The translations under genes and the position numbers were made by a program. From assembly GCA_963931635.1 (NCBI GenBank), contig OZ007034.1, positions 1,240,001-1,304,000 on the forward strand: 64,000 nt of DNA, in the 5' to 3' direction. The stretch is from Caccoplasma sp905210875 (lineage in GTDB: Bacteria > Bacteroidota > Bacteroidia > Bacteroidales > UBA11471). Below the pieces are notes generated by a model that saw only the letters and a list, made by a program, of their open reading frames with translations, made no database searches and had not been told where the DNA came from. Positions 1 through 8,800 of this stretch are shown here, piece by piece. Numbering within the stretch: the first letter of the stretch is position 1; the number at the start of each line of letters is the position of its first letter.

Positions 1-521
1 GCCGTTTTGAGACGGTCTCGCGCCATTACAACACGATAGGGGTGGAGAGTATGCGTTACTTCGACCCCTATTACCATGCCCTGTTGCGTCCCGACAGCCC
101 GCGGGCAGGGGGGGCCTATCTTTACGACGAAACTCAGAAGGGGCGCTTCTTTATCCGCACCGGCGAGAGCGATGAGTCCGATACCGAGGCCGACTATTTT
201 GTCGTGCATTTTACATTGGCGACCGGAGCGCCTCTCGACGGGGAGGTTTATCTCGACGGCGAGTTTACCCACGGACGCCGCGACGAGTCGACCCGCCTGA
301 CCTACAACCCCGCGACACGGGCCTATGAAAAGTCACTCCTGCTCAAACAGGGAGCCTATAACTACCGCTATCTGTTGCAACGTCCCGGCCGTGCGGCCGA
401 CGCGGCTCCCATTGAGGGTAATTTTTACGAGACCCGCAATGAGTACCAGATACGCATCTACCACCGTCCGCAGGGGGCCCGCTACGACCGCCTGGTAGGT
501 TATACCCGCTGTCGTATGTAG
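1..521 (+). CDS. T9SS plug-type protein (DUF5103), 3' part only
   Basis: This is the C-terminal end of a DUF5103 protein, the family described as a plug component of the type IX secretion translocon in Bacteroidetes. The frame is open from the window edge (codons from position 3) and a GTG at 42 is internal, so the true start lies upstream. Family hallmarks visible are DPYYHALLRPD, YLYDETQKGRF, a beta-rich segment with GEVYLDGEFT, the LLKQGAYNYRYL motif and the ending RYDRLVGYTR. The product is expected at the outer membrane or in the periplasm. Identification rests on recalled family motifs; the N-terminal domain cannot be checked here. Confidence 0.85.
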   Translation, partial: RFETVSRHYNTIGVESMRYFDPYYHALLRPDSPRAGGAYLYDETQKGRFFIRTGESDESDTEADYFVVHFTLATGAPLDGEVYLDGEFTHGRRDESTRLTYNPATRAYEKSLLLKQGAYNYRYLLQRPGRAADAAPIEGNFYETRNEYQIRIYHRPQGARYDRLVGYTRCRM

Positions 522-562
522 CTTGCTGCGCCCTGCCGTGCTGATTACCTGCAAAAGTATGA

Positions 563-589
563 GCCGCTTCTGCGGCGACAGCGTTTTTT
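563..589 (+). terminator. Possible terminator after the DUF5103 gene
   Basis: A short GCCGC/GCGGC stem with a TTCT loop lies 42 nt after the stop codon, and a run of six T follows a few bases later. The spacer between stem and T-run makes it a weak candidate. Confidence 0.35.
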
Positions 590-623
590 CTTCTCCTTTC
601 TCTCCTTCTTTTTCTCGCACTTT

Positions 624-1091
624 TCAGAAAGGAAATTCGGGGCATGTCCAGCCCCGCTCTTCATAGATGTCGGCGATGGGTATCTCCCACGTGCCGTGCG
701 AAATCTGGCCGGATAAATCAAATCTTTTCCCTATGACACGTTTCATGTTGCCTGTCAGAGGAAAGGCTCCTATGTACAGATGCGAAGGCGTGATGGCAAT
801 ACCCTGTCGCACCCCCTTTTCGCGTTGGCAAAAAACCTCTCCCAGGAAAATGTTTGTTTCGTAAAACGTGGCTGCCTGAAATGCGTCGGCCTTTTGAAGC
901 AGTTCCGAGAGTTCATTCTGGTAAGCCGTTTTAAGTTCCCATTCGGCAAAAATCCCCAGTGTGATGTTGCGATGGAGGTTGTCGATAACGACACCGTACC
1001 CGTTGGGAGCCCCTTGATAAAGCATGCCCGCATATTCTATGTGGCGGTCGATTTTCAAGAAGGAGACACAGTCTACGTCAAAATTCCCCAT
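624..1091 (-). CDS. Hypothetical protein, 155 aa
   Basis: I do not recognise this protein. It has no signal peptide, no clear membrane segment and no catalytic motif that I can name. The sequence alternates short hydrophobic and charged stretches, as in a soluble alpha/beta protein, and carries several aromatic and glycine residues (YGVVIDN, GIFAEWEL, YIGAF). The start ATG at 1091 is the first in frame and follows a very AT-rich upstream region. The gene converges on the DUF5103 gene and is isolated from others. The AT-rich flank (1092-1470) and lack of family suggest accessory DNA, but this is only an inference. Confidence 0.55.
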   Translation of the reverse strand: MGNFDVDCVSFLKIDRHIEYAGMLYQGAPNGYGVVIDNLHRNITLGIFAEWELKTAYQNELSELLQKADAFQAATFYETNIFLGEVFCQREKGVRQGIAITPSHLYIGAFPLTGNMKRVIGKRFDLSGQISHGTWEIPIADIYEERGWTCPEFPF

Positions 1092-1470
1092 AAAGCTTGA
1101 CTTCTTTTTATAATCATTCTATGAGCAGTATGCCATCTCTAAGGCCAAACTGCGGAAATGGTCGTGTATAAGAAAGAGCGGCATCAAGAAGCTTGTCAAA
1201 CAAAAAATGCTCTCGATAAGTAATGAAGCAAAGATAATAAAATATATATAGCTTTAAAAACAAAAAACTAAAATATTTTATAAAAAGAAAGATTACCAGA
1301 GACTATTCTGGTAGAGTTGTTAGTTGACCAATGGCGGGGTTTCAGCCGGTTGTTTGGTGGGTGATGCCGCGAGAAGTAAAGAGAAAGGAGCCGGTAGCGT
1401 GCAAAAATATCGTTTGTGACTAATGGTGGCGGTAGCCAGTCAGGTGCAAACCGGAAGCAGAGCGAGACAT
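1092..1470. other. AT-rich intergenic stretch without a gene
   Basis: About 380 bases with no credible ORF. Positions 1200-1300 are strongly AT-rich (runs of A and an alternating ATATAT segment). A small inverted repeat (TACCAGA/TCTGGTA) lies near 1291-1312. The left part presumably holds the promoter of the minus-strand gene ending at 624. The rest shows nothing recognisable. Confidence 0.5.
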
Positions 1471-1505
1471 AAAAAAACTCGCAATCTTGTTTGCTTGCGA
1501 GTTTT
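1471..1505 (-). terminator. Terminator of tRNA-Arg
   Basis: On the minus strand an 11-bp stem (AAAACTCGCAA with its complement, 1474-1484 and 1495-1505) is followed by a T-run, a few bases beyond the 3' CCA of tRNA-Arg. It is a typical rho-independent terminator for this single-gene transcript. Confidence 0.8.
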
Positions 1506-1513
1506 GGTGCGAT

Positions 1514-1589
1514 TGGTGACCCCGACAGGACTCAAACCTGTGACCTTCAGAACCGGAATCTGACGTTCTATTCACTAAACTACGGGGCC
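1514..1589 (-). tRNA. tRNA-Arg (anticodon CCG)
   Basis: Read on the minus strand, the cloverleaf is complete: acceptor GGCCCCG paired with CGGGGTC, anticodon stem TCAGA/TCTGA, loop TTCCGGT with CCG at positions 34-36, and a T arm ACAGG/CCTGT. Discriminator A is at 1517. The CCA end is encoded (1514-1516), unlike the tRNA-Thr and tRNA-Glu genes in this window. It reads CGG codons. Confidence 0.93.
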
Positions 1590-1595
1590 ATTTCG

Positions 1596-1627
1596 GTTGG
1601 CAAAAGTAAGAATTATTTGTAGCTTTG
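1596..1627 (+). promoter_or_regulatory. Promoter of ung, overlapping the tRNA-Arg promoter
   Basis: On the plus strand GTTG (1596-1599) and TAGCTTTG (1620-1627) are spaced by 20 nt. The -7 type box ends 29 nt before the ung ATG. It overlaps the divergent tRNA-Arg promoter almost completely. Confidence 0.6.
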
Positions 1628-1632
1628 CCAAA
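1601..1632 (-). promoter_or_regulatory. Promoter of tRNA-Arg
   Basis: On the minus strand TTTG (1629-1632) and TACTTTTG (1601-1608) are separated by 20 nt, an exact match to the Bacteroidetes consensus TTTG-N(19-21)-TAnnTTTG. The box ends 12 nt before the tRNA 5' end. Confidence 0.75.
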
Positions 1633-1656
1633 TGAAACGGTTTAAATCTTTGAAAA

Positions 1657-2319
1657 ATGAATGTTCGTATCGAAGAGAGTTGGCGGGAGAGGTTGCAACC
1701 AGAATTTGATGCACCTTATTTTGAACAGCTTACCGACTTTGTGCGCCACGAGTACGCCACGACACGAGTCTATCCTCCCGGCCGGGAGATGTTTGCCGCC
1801 TTTGAGGCTTGTCCGTTTGACAAGGTGAAAGTGGTGATTCTCGGGCAAGACCCCTACCACGAGCCGGGGCAGGCGCACGGCCTTTGTTTCTCGGTGAACG
1901 ACGGAGTGCCGTTTCCCCCTTCGTTGCAAAACATTTTCAAGGAGATTCACGACGATATAGGTACACCTATACCCATGAGCGGTAATCTTACCCGTTGGGC
2001 CAACCAGGGCGTGCTGCTGCTTAATGCCACACTCACGGTGCGGGCTCATCAGGCCGGTTCGCACCAGAACCGGGGGTGGGAACGTTTTACCGATGCCGTG
2101 ATACATCGTTTGGCTGATGAGCGGGAACATCTTGTTTTCATGCTGTGGGGAGCTTATGCCCAGCGTAAGGGAGAGTTTATCGACCGCACGAAACATCTGG
2201 TGCTGCAATCGCCTCACCCGTCGCCGCTTTCGGCACACAGGGGATTCTTTGGCAATCATCATTTCAGCCGTACCAACGAGTATCTTGTGGCGCATGGTAT
2301 GGAACCTATTTTATGGTAA
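1657..2319 (+). CDS. ung: Uracil-DNA glycosylase
   Basis: Family 1 uracil-DNA glycosylase, which removes uracil from DNA and starts base-excision repair in the cytoplasm. The 220 residues match the usual family length. The water-activating motif GQDPYH is at 63-68 (catalytic Asp65), a GVLLLNATLTV segment lies at 118-128, and the HPSPLSAHRGF minor-groove loop is at 187-197. The ATG at 1657 directly follows a Bacteroidetes promoter at 1596-1627. The next gene overlaps its last 7 bases, so the two are probably co-transcribed. Assignment is secure. Confidence 0.97.
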   Translation: MNVRIEESWRERLQPEFDAPYFEQLTDFVRHEYATTRVYPPGREMFAAFEACPFDKVKVVILGQDPYHEPGQAHGLCFSVNDGVPFPPSLQNIFKEIHDDIGTPIPMSGNLTRWANQGVLLLNATLTVRAHQAGSHQNRGWERFTDAVIHRLADEREHLVFMLWGAYAQRKGEFIDRTKHLVLQSPHPSPLSAHRGFFGNHHFSRTNEYLVAHGMEPILW

Positions 2320-2801
2320 ATGCATATATGGAAAAAATTGATGTAGAAGCACGTGCTCACAAAGCACGCGAATTGTTCATGAGCGGATACAACTGTTCCC
2401 AGTCGGTAATTTTGGCATATGCCGATTTGCTCAACATTGACCCCGAAGTGCTTTCAACACTGGTGGCTCCGCTCGGAGGTGGTATGGGTCGGTTGCGCGA
2501 GGTGTGCGGTGCGGTGAGTGCTGCCTTTATGCTTACAGGTCTGAAATATCCAAACCCCCGGCCTAATGACAAGGAGTCAAAGACACGTTCTTATAAGGCC
2601 GTACAGGAGTTGGCCGAGCGGTTCCGTCGGGAGAATGGTTCTATTGTGTGTCGGGAGTTGCTGGGTTTGGGCAAAGGTGCCGATTCGCCGGTTCCTTCGG
2701 ATCGCACCGAGGCTTATTATAAGCGCCGTCCCTGTCCCGATTATATCGAGATGGCTGCCCGTTTTGTGGGTGAAATGCTCAACAGCGAGAACGAAGGATA
2801 G
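2313..2801 (+). CDS. C_GCAxxG_C_C family redox-type protein
   Basis: A 162-residue protein of the family named for its spaced cysteines. Visible are the first motif SGYNCSQSV, the core VCGAVSAA (G-C-G-A type motif after a GGGMGR loop), a further cysteine in SIVCRELLG and a late one in RRPCPDYI. The spaced cysteines suggest metal or cluster binding, but no reaction is known to me. The start could be the ATG at 2313, overlapping ung by 7 bases, or the in-frame ATG at 2328 (MEKIDVEAR), which removes the overlap. The gene appears to be the second of an ung operon. Confidence 0.85.
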   Translation: MVNAYMEKIDVEARAHKARELFMSGYNCSQSVILAYADLLNIDPEVLSTLVAPLGGGMGRLREVCGAVSAAFMLTGLKYPNPRPNDKESKTRSYKAVQELAERFRRENGSIVCRELLGLGKGADSPVPSDRTEAYYKRRPCPDYIEMAARFVGEMLNSENEG

Positions 2802-2834
2802 TTTTTCCTCTCTACGTTGCTACTTAATGTATTG

Positions 2835-2864
2835 GCGCCTGTATCCGAAACCGGACACAGGCGC
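2835..2864. terminator. Hairpin between convergent genes
   Basis: A GC-rich stem of 8 bp (GCGCCTGT/ACAGGCGC) extended by TCCG/CGGA sits between two converging genes. T-runs are weak on both sides, so it is a probable but not textbook bidirectional terminator. Confidence 0.5.
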
Positions 2865-2899
2865 TTGTTATAAATTCTATTTGTGTTGCAGGAGAGCGT

Positions 2900-3463
2900 T
2901 TATTCCTTCTCGATGGGAAGTGGCTGTGCGGTACCGGGTTTTGTCGGAGTCGATTCGGGAGTGCGGGGACGTTCTGCCTCCTTCTTAGCCTTCTCTTCGG
3001 CAGCTATTTTCTGCCATTGTGCATACTTCTCTTCTCCCAGAATTTTCTGAATCTCCTTTTCCCGGTTTTCTGCCCGTTCTTTCAGCTCTTCGGGAGAAAG
3101 GGTCGCTCTCATACCTTCGCGTTGGGGTCTCTCGGGGCGACCGCCTTGCGGTCCGAAACCTTCGGGTCTGGGGCGATGACCTTGCGGCCGTTCACCCTGG
3201 GGGCGTTCGCCACGCTGCCGTTTCGGGCGCATGGACTGCTGCCGATCTTGCGCTTCCTGTAAATTGATTTTGTAGAGTTTCTTACTCTGTTTTTTTGTCA
3301 AAGAGAGTGCCTCGCTCATTTTGTCGGTTTTGTTTTGAGCTACCATCTCGGGGGTAATGCGTTGGCGTTGGGCCTTTGCCCGGTTTTCGCGGGCTTCTTG
3401 CGACTGGGCCGATGCTCCGGCCATACTTGCTGCCAGAAGGCAGATGCATAGAATTTTTTTCAT
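2900..3463 (-). CDS. DUF4890 secreted protein, Arg/Pro/Gly-rich
   Basis: A 187-residue exported protein of the DUF4890 family found in Bacteroidetes. It has an N-terminal signal peptide (MKKILCICLLAASMAGASA, cleavage near residue 19). A helical segment rich in Lys, Gln and Arg follows (30-75), then a low-complexity stretch with repeated ERPQG and RPE units (80-120), and a second helical segment containing LSPEELKERAE and KYAQWQKI. The alternation of helix with KL-Y-I repeats recalls periplasmic Spy/CpxP-like helical proteins. That resemblance is inference, and the function is unknown. It converges on the ung operon and is monocistronic. Confidence 0.8.
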   Translation of the reverse strand: MKKILCICLLAASMAGASAQSQEARENRAKAQRQRITPEMVAQNKTDKMSEALSLTKKQSKKLYKINLQEAQDRQQSMRPKRQRGERPQGERPQGHRPRPEGFGPQGGRPERPQREGMRATLSPEELKERAENREKEIQKILGEEKYAQWQKIAAEEKAKKEAERPRTPESTPTKPGTAQPLPIEKE

Positions 3464-3551
3464 TGTTTTCTTTTTTTAGGGGTTTTGCTGTTTAGACGTC
3501 AAGTGCTTTTTTGCGTTTAATGCCGTTCGACAGAGAGTCGTTTTTTATCGA

Positions 3552-3590
3552 TAAAAAGCGTCGCCCCACCGATATTTCGGTGGGGCGACG
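3552..3590 (-). terminator. Terminator of the lpxA-like gene
   Basis: A perfect 13-bp stem (GTCGCCCCACCGA and its complement, 3560-3572 and 3577-3589) with a 4-nt loop is followed on the minus strand by GCTTTTT. It lies 29 nt beyond the stop of the lpxA-like gene. Confidence 0.9.
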
Positions 3591-3618
3591 GATAAAACGT
3601 TATGGAGTGGTGGTTGGT

Positions 3619-4407
3619 CTACAAACCATCTTCGCCATAGGTAGCGATGATTCCCATTTTGGATTCATCGATAAAGCGGAGTATGTAGTCTATCTCAGGG
3701 GAGGGCTTGCAAATGTCTTTGATACGCAGAACGGCATTTTCAAGGCTGGTACCCGACGAGTAGATTTGACGATAGGCCAAGGCAATATTCTCTATGGTGG
3801 CTTCGTCGAAACCGTTGCGTCGCATGACAAAGGCGTCAATGCCTTTGTAGGTAATGGGGTTGTGTGCGGCAATGATATATGGCGGAATATCTTTGCTGGT
3901 GCGGCAACCGCTCTTGATGAGCGACCAACTGCCTACGCGACAGTTTTCCTTGATGATGACACGGCCGGCCAAAATGGCTTTGCTGTGTATGTGACAGTCT
4001 CCCGAGAGGTCGCAGTCAATACCGAGAATACAGTCGTCGTCAATAAGACAATCGTGTCCGATGCGGGTGCCTTTGAGAATGTAATTGTTGTTCCCTATGC
4101 GGGTCTCTCCCTGGGCAGAGGTGGCACGGTTGATAACGACATATTCGCGTATGATGTTATTGTCGCCGATGGTGAGTCGGGTGGCGTCGCCCTTGAATCG
4201 GAAGTCTTGCGGTTCGGCACCGAGAATGGCACCTTGAAATATGCGGTTGTTTTTGCCCAAGGTCGTTCCTGCCAAGACGCTGGCATAAGGTAATACCTCG
4301 CAGTTGTCGCCGATGACGACATTTTTGTCGATATAGGCAAAGGGGTGTATGGTCACGTTATTTCCTATCTCGGCTTTGGGGTCGACGTATGCTAATGGAC
4401 TTATCAT
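3619..4407 (-). CDS. lpxA: LpxA-like UDP-GlcNAc O-acyltransferase
   Basis: A 262-residue left-handed beta-helix acyltransferase made of hexapeptide repeats, as in LpxA, which transfers a 3-hydroxyacyl chain from ACP to UDP-GlcNAc in lipid A synthesis. LpxA features visible are SPLAYVDP at the N-terminus, FQGAILGAEPQD, IREYVVINRAT (86-96), RIGHDC with the presumed catalytic His118, and a helical C-terminus starting at DIPPYIIAAHNP. The central coil GIDCDLSGDCHIHSKAILAGR departs from the usual NNVxLAGHVxI pattern, and the gene is not next to lpxD, lpxC or fabZ. It may therefore be a second, specialised paralogue. The acyltransferase fold is certain, the exact substrate less so. Confidence 0.85.
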   Translation of the reverse strand: MISPLAYVDPKAEIGNNVTIHPFAYIDKNVVIGDNCEVLPYASVLAGTTLGKNNRIFQGAILGAEPQDFRFKGDATRLTIGDNNIIREYVVINRATSAQGETRIGNNNYILKGTRIGHDCLIDDDCILGIDCDLSGDCHIHSKAILAGRVIIKENCRVGSWSLIKSGCRTSKDIPPYIIAAHNPITYKGIDAFVMRRNGFDEATIENIALAYRQIYSSGTSLENAVLRIKDICKPSPEIDYILRFIDESKMGIIATYGEDGL

Positions 4408-4427
4408 AGTGTTGCGTTTTTAAGGTT

Positions 4428-5843
4428 TTACTTGGTATTCTCCTCTATCTCGCGGCCACCACCCAGAGCGTGGTACAGGCTGATGACGGCCACCATGCAC
4501 TGATAGGCGTCGGAAACTTCCGAGAGTTGGGCACTCAGCAGTGACTGTTGAGCGGTCAATACTTCGAGGTAGGTAGAGGTGCCCAGTTTCATGAGCGACT
4601 CGGTCGATGCTACGGCACGTTGCAGTGCATCGATTTGCAGCGAACGTTGTGAGAGAATATCCTTGTTGGCCTGATAGGCATACAGGGCGTCGCTTACCTC
4701 TTGTCCGGCGTTGAGAATTGTCTGCTGGAAATTGATGGCGGCGATTTCCTGTTGAGCCTTGGCGGCTTTCAAGTTGGCAATGTTACTGCCTTGGTTGAAA
4801 ATAGGTTGTACCAGAGAAGCGGCTGCTGATAACAATATCTGTGCCGGGTTGACGGTTCCATTTTGGTTGCTCCAACCGGCAGAGCCCGAAATGACCAGAT
4901 TGGGGTAGAAGGCCGAACGGACAATGTTGGTCGAGTAGTAGGCTGCGGCGAGAGACATTTCGGCGGCTTGTACGTCGGGACGGTTGGCCAGCATCTGCAC
5001 CGGAACGCCTACGTGGAGTATCTCGGGCATGGTCTGTTCATCGAACGAGCCTCTTTTTATTGTCTGTGGAGCCTGATATAGCAAGGTGGAAAGTGTGTTT
5101 TCTGTCTCTCGTATTTGTTGCCGCAAGGCGGGTATTGAAGCAGCAATGGCATAGCAGTTGGCTTCGCTTTGGGCTACGGCAGCTTCGTTGGTCATACCGG
5201 CGAGTTTCATCGCTTTCATGATTTCAACGCTCTGTTGCCATGATATGGCGGTTTCCTCGGTGATGGCCAGTTGCTTGTCGAGCATAAGCAGCGTGTAGTA
5301 GCCGTTGGCGATGGTAGCGATGAGCTGTGTGCGTACGGCCTGCTGATAGGCTTTGCCTTGCATGAGGGCAGCTTTGGCGTTACGTTTGGAATTGAGTACA
5401 CGACCGAAGATGTCGATTTCCCAACTGGCACTCACGGGTGCGGTCCAGCTCCAGGTGCTCCGATTTCCATAGTGCAGATTACCGTCGAAGCTCGATACCG
5501 AGGCTTGCGGCGTAAGGTTTATTGAGGGCAGGAAGGCCAATTGCGAGGCGCGGAAACTGGCCTGGGCCGCTTCGACTTGCAGCATGGCGGTTTTCAAGTC
5601 GCTGTTGTTTTCGAGCCCCTGGCGAATGAGGTCTTGCAGTATGGGATCGGTGAAGATGTCGGTCCATGGCAGGTCTCCAATGTTCAGGCTGTCGGCCGCG
5701 AGGGTATCGGCAATCGATACCGTGTCGCGGAACAGCCCTTGTACGTTTACATCGGGACGCTCATATTTCTTGTATATGTGGCAGCTGTTAAGCGTGGTTG
5801 CCAAAACCAGGCTGCACAAGGTATATGAAAGAATGTGTTTCAT
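4428..5843 (-). CDS. RND efflux outer-membrane channel (TolC/NodT family lipoprotein)
   Basis: Outer-membrane factor of a tripartite efflux pump, 471 residues from the ATG at 5843. An upstream in-frame ATG at 5978 lies inside the pump gene and is not needed. The N-terminus MKHILSYTLCSLVLATTLNSC is a lipoprotein signal with the acylated Cys in LNSC. The sequence has the duplicated TolC repeat of long helices, with NPAQ and MLANRPDVQAAEMSLAAAYY, the latter typical of NodT/OprM channels (usually VPLELLxRRPDxxxAE). It is the third gene of an operon and starts 19 nt after the pump gene stops. It ends with HALGGGRE, the usual family ending GGGW-like. Confidence 0.94.
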   Translation of the reverse strand: MKHILSYTLCSLVLATTLNSCHIYKKYERPDVNVQGLFRDTVSIADTLAADSLNIGDLPWTDIFTDPILQDLIRQGLENNSDLKTAMLQVEAAQASFRASQLAFLPSINLTPQASVSSFDGNLHYGNRSTWSWTAPVSASWEIDIFGRVLNSKRNAKAALMQGKAYQQAVRTQLIATIANGYYTLLMLDKQLAITEETAISWQQSVEIMKAMKLAGMTNEAAVAQSEANCYAIAASIPALRQQIRETENTLSTLLYQAPQTIKRGSFDEQTMPEILHVGVPVQMLANRPDVQAAEMSLAAAYYSTNIVRSAFYPNLVISGSAGWSNQNGTVNPAQILLSAAASLVQPIFNQGSNIANLKAAKAQQEIAAINFQQTILNAGQEVSDALYAYQANKDILSQRSLQIDALQRAVASTESLMKLGTSTYLEVLTAQQSLLSAQLSEVSDAYQCMVAVISLYHALGGGREIEENTK

Positions 5844-5862
5844 GCGTGTCGTATTATAAAGA

Positions 5863-8800
5863 TTATTTCGCATATTGTTCGATTTCTGAGATGACGTCTT
5901 TATTGTCGAGGTCGTCCCATACGAGAGGTTTGAATCGTTCTTGTATGGTTTGGAAGACAACAAACAGTGCCGGTACAATGAATATTTGGCAAATCATACC
6001 GATGAGCATACCGCCTACGGCTCCAGAGCCGAGGGTGCTGTTACCGTTGGCTCCTACACCGGAGGCAAACATCATGGGCAACAGACCGATGACCATGGCC
6101 AGTGAGGTCATGAGGATAGGACGTAGACGGGCTGCGGCACCGTCAATGGCGGCGTTGATGATGGGCATGCCGGTGCGTCGGCGGTCGAGGGCGAACTCAA
6201 CGATAAGAATGGCATTCTTGGCCAACAGACCGATAAGCATGATGAGTGCGATTTGCAGATAGATGTTGTTTTCGACACCCATGATCCAAGCGAAGACAAA
6301 GCTTCCGGCCAAACCGAAGGGTATGGACAGAATTACCGACAACGGCAAGATGTAACTTTCGTACTGGGCACTCAACAGCAGGTAGACGAATACGAGGCAG
6401 AGCACGAAGATGATGGCGGTTGTTCCGCTGCTCGAACTTTGTTCCTCACGAGTCATACCCGAGAATTCATATCCGTAACCTACGGGCAGTGTCTGGGCAG
6501 CTACCTCCTGTATGGCTTTGATGGCCTCACCCGAACTGTATCCGTCGGCGGGGCTACCGTTGATAGACATGGAGGTGTACATGTTGAATCGCTTGATGTT
6601 ATCGGGACCGTAAACTTTTTGCAGGGAGATAAAGTTGGTGATGGGAGCCATCTCCGATCCGTTGCGTATCTTGATATTGTTCAGGCTTTCGGGGCTGACG
6701 CGAGCCTCGGGGTCAGCCTGTATCATGACACGGTAGAGTTTACCAAAGCGGTTGAAGTTTGACGAATAAAGACCTCCCAGGTAACCTTGCAGGGCCGAGA
6801 GCACATCGCTGGGGCTGATGCCGGCCTGTTTGCACTTGGCTACGTCAACGTCGACACGGTATTGCGGGAAGTTGGGATTGAAGGTGGTCGACGCTTGGGC
6901 AATTTCGGGCCGTTTCAGCAACTCGGAGATAAACTCCTGAGCTACCTGGTAGAAGTTGTCGAGCGAGCCACCCGTCTTGTCTTGCAGGTTCAATTCAAAA
7001 CCGTTACTGATACTGTAACCGGGAATCATAGGCGGTGCGAAGCAAAGTACGCGGGCATCTTTCACCTGGGTGGCGCATTGGGCGTAGATGGCTCCGATGA
7101 CGGAGTTGGCATCCATGCCTTTCCCGGTACGTTCTTCCCACGGTTTCAACTTGCAGATAAATGAGCCATAGGTATTACCCTGGCCACCCAGGAAGCTGAA
7201 TCCGATGATTTGTGTACGGCTCTGCATGGCGGGTTGGGCACCCAGTATCTGGTCGATTTGAGCCATTACCTCTTCGGTGCGTTCCTGAGAGGTACCCGGT
7301 TGCAAGTCGGCCGTAACCATGATGGTTCCTGTGTCTTCGTTGGGCACAAATCCGGTAGGAGTGACGTTCATGAGGATAATGAGTACGGCGATTCCGGCAA
7401 TGACGCCTATGGTCGACAGTTTCTTGTGATGTACAAAGTGGGCCACACCGTTTTTGTACTTGGCCAACATGGCGTTGTAAGCCGCATTGAAGGCGATGTG
7501 GAAGCGTGCAATGAAAGATTTTTTGCCGCTCTCATCTTTGTGAGGTTTAAGCAACATGGCGCACAGGGCAGGACTTAACGTCAAGGCATTGATGGCTGAG
7601 AAGCCGATGGCAAATGCCATGGTGAGACCGAACTGGCGGTAGAAGGTTCCCGATGTACCGGTCATAAAGCTCACAGGAATGAACACCGACATCATCACCA
7701 GCGTAATTGATACGATGGCGCCCGAGAGCTCTCTCATGGCATCGATAGAGGCTTTGCGAGGTGACTGGTAGCCCTGGTCGAGCTTGGCATGGACACCTTC
7801 GACGACCACTATCGCATCGTCGACCACAATGGCAATGGCCAGAACCAAGGCGCAAAGCGTTAGCAGGTTGAGGCTGAATCCCATGAGGTACAGAGCAAAG
7901 AATGTTCCTACGAGAGATACGGGAATGGCGATGGTAGGAATGAGGGTGGAGCGGATATCCTGCAAGAAGATGTATACCACGAAGAACACGAGTATGAAGG
8001 CCTCAATGAGGGTCTTGATAACTTCGTGAATTGATGCGTAGAGGAAGTCGTTGGAGTTCATCGTCACATCAATCTCAATTCCGGGAGGAAGTGTGGTCTT
8101 TATCTCATCGAGCAGGTTGGTGATGTCTTCGATAATGGCGGTTGCGTTAGAACCGGCCGTTTGGTATACCATGGCCGATACGGCGTTGTGGCCGTTCTGG
8201 AAGTTTTTGAAGTTGTAGTTGAGACGGCCCAGTTCGATGTCGGCAACATCTTTGAGGTAGAGTATCTCGCCGTTATCGTCGGCGCTGATGACCATGTCGC
8301 CGAATTCTTCGGGGGTTGTCAATCGACCTTTATAGGTAAGCACGTATTGGAACGACTGGTTTCCTTGTGCACCGAACTGTCCGGGGGCTGCCTCGATGTT
8401 CTGCTCGGCCAGAATACCGGTAATATCGCTCGGCATCAGTCCGTATTGGGCCATCACTTCGGGTTTGAGCCAGATACGCATGGAGTAGTCCGATGCCATG
8501 ACGTTGGCATCGCCCACACCCGATACACGTTGTACCAGAGGTATGACGTTGATTTTTGCATAGTTTTCGAGGAACTCGATGTCGTAGCGGTCATCGGGGC
8601 TGTACAACGAGAATACCATAAGCATACTGGTCTGTCGTTTCTGCGTGGTAACACCCACCTGGGTTACCTCGCTGGGCAGCAGGTTCTGTGCCTGGGATAC
8701 CCGGTTCTGTACTTTTACCGATGCCATATCGGGGTCAGTACCTTGTTTGAAGTACACGGTAATTTCGGCCGAACCGGTATTGGTGGCGGTAGAGGTCATG

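Noticed and set aside
3511..4293. 260-residue plus-strand frame opposite lpxA
   Set aside because: The minus strand encodes a clear hexapeptide-repeat enzyme and the plus frame has no similarity.
5843..5978. Longer start for the outer-membrane channel gene
   Set aside because: It would overlap the pump gene by over 100 bases and put a polar stretch before the lipoprotein signal.
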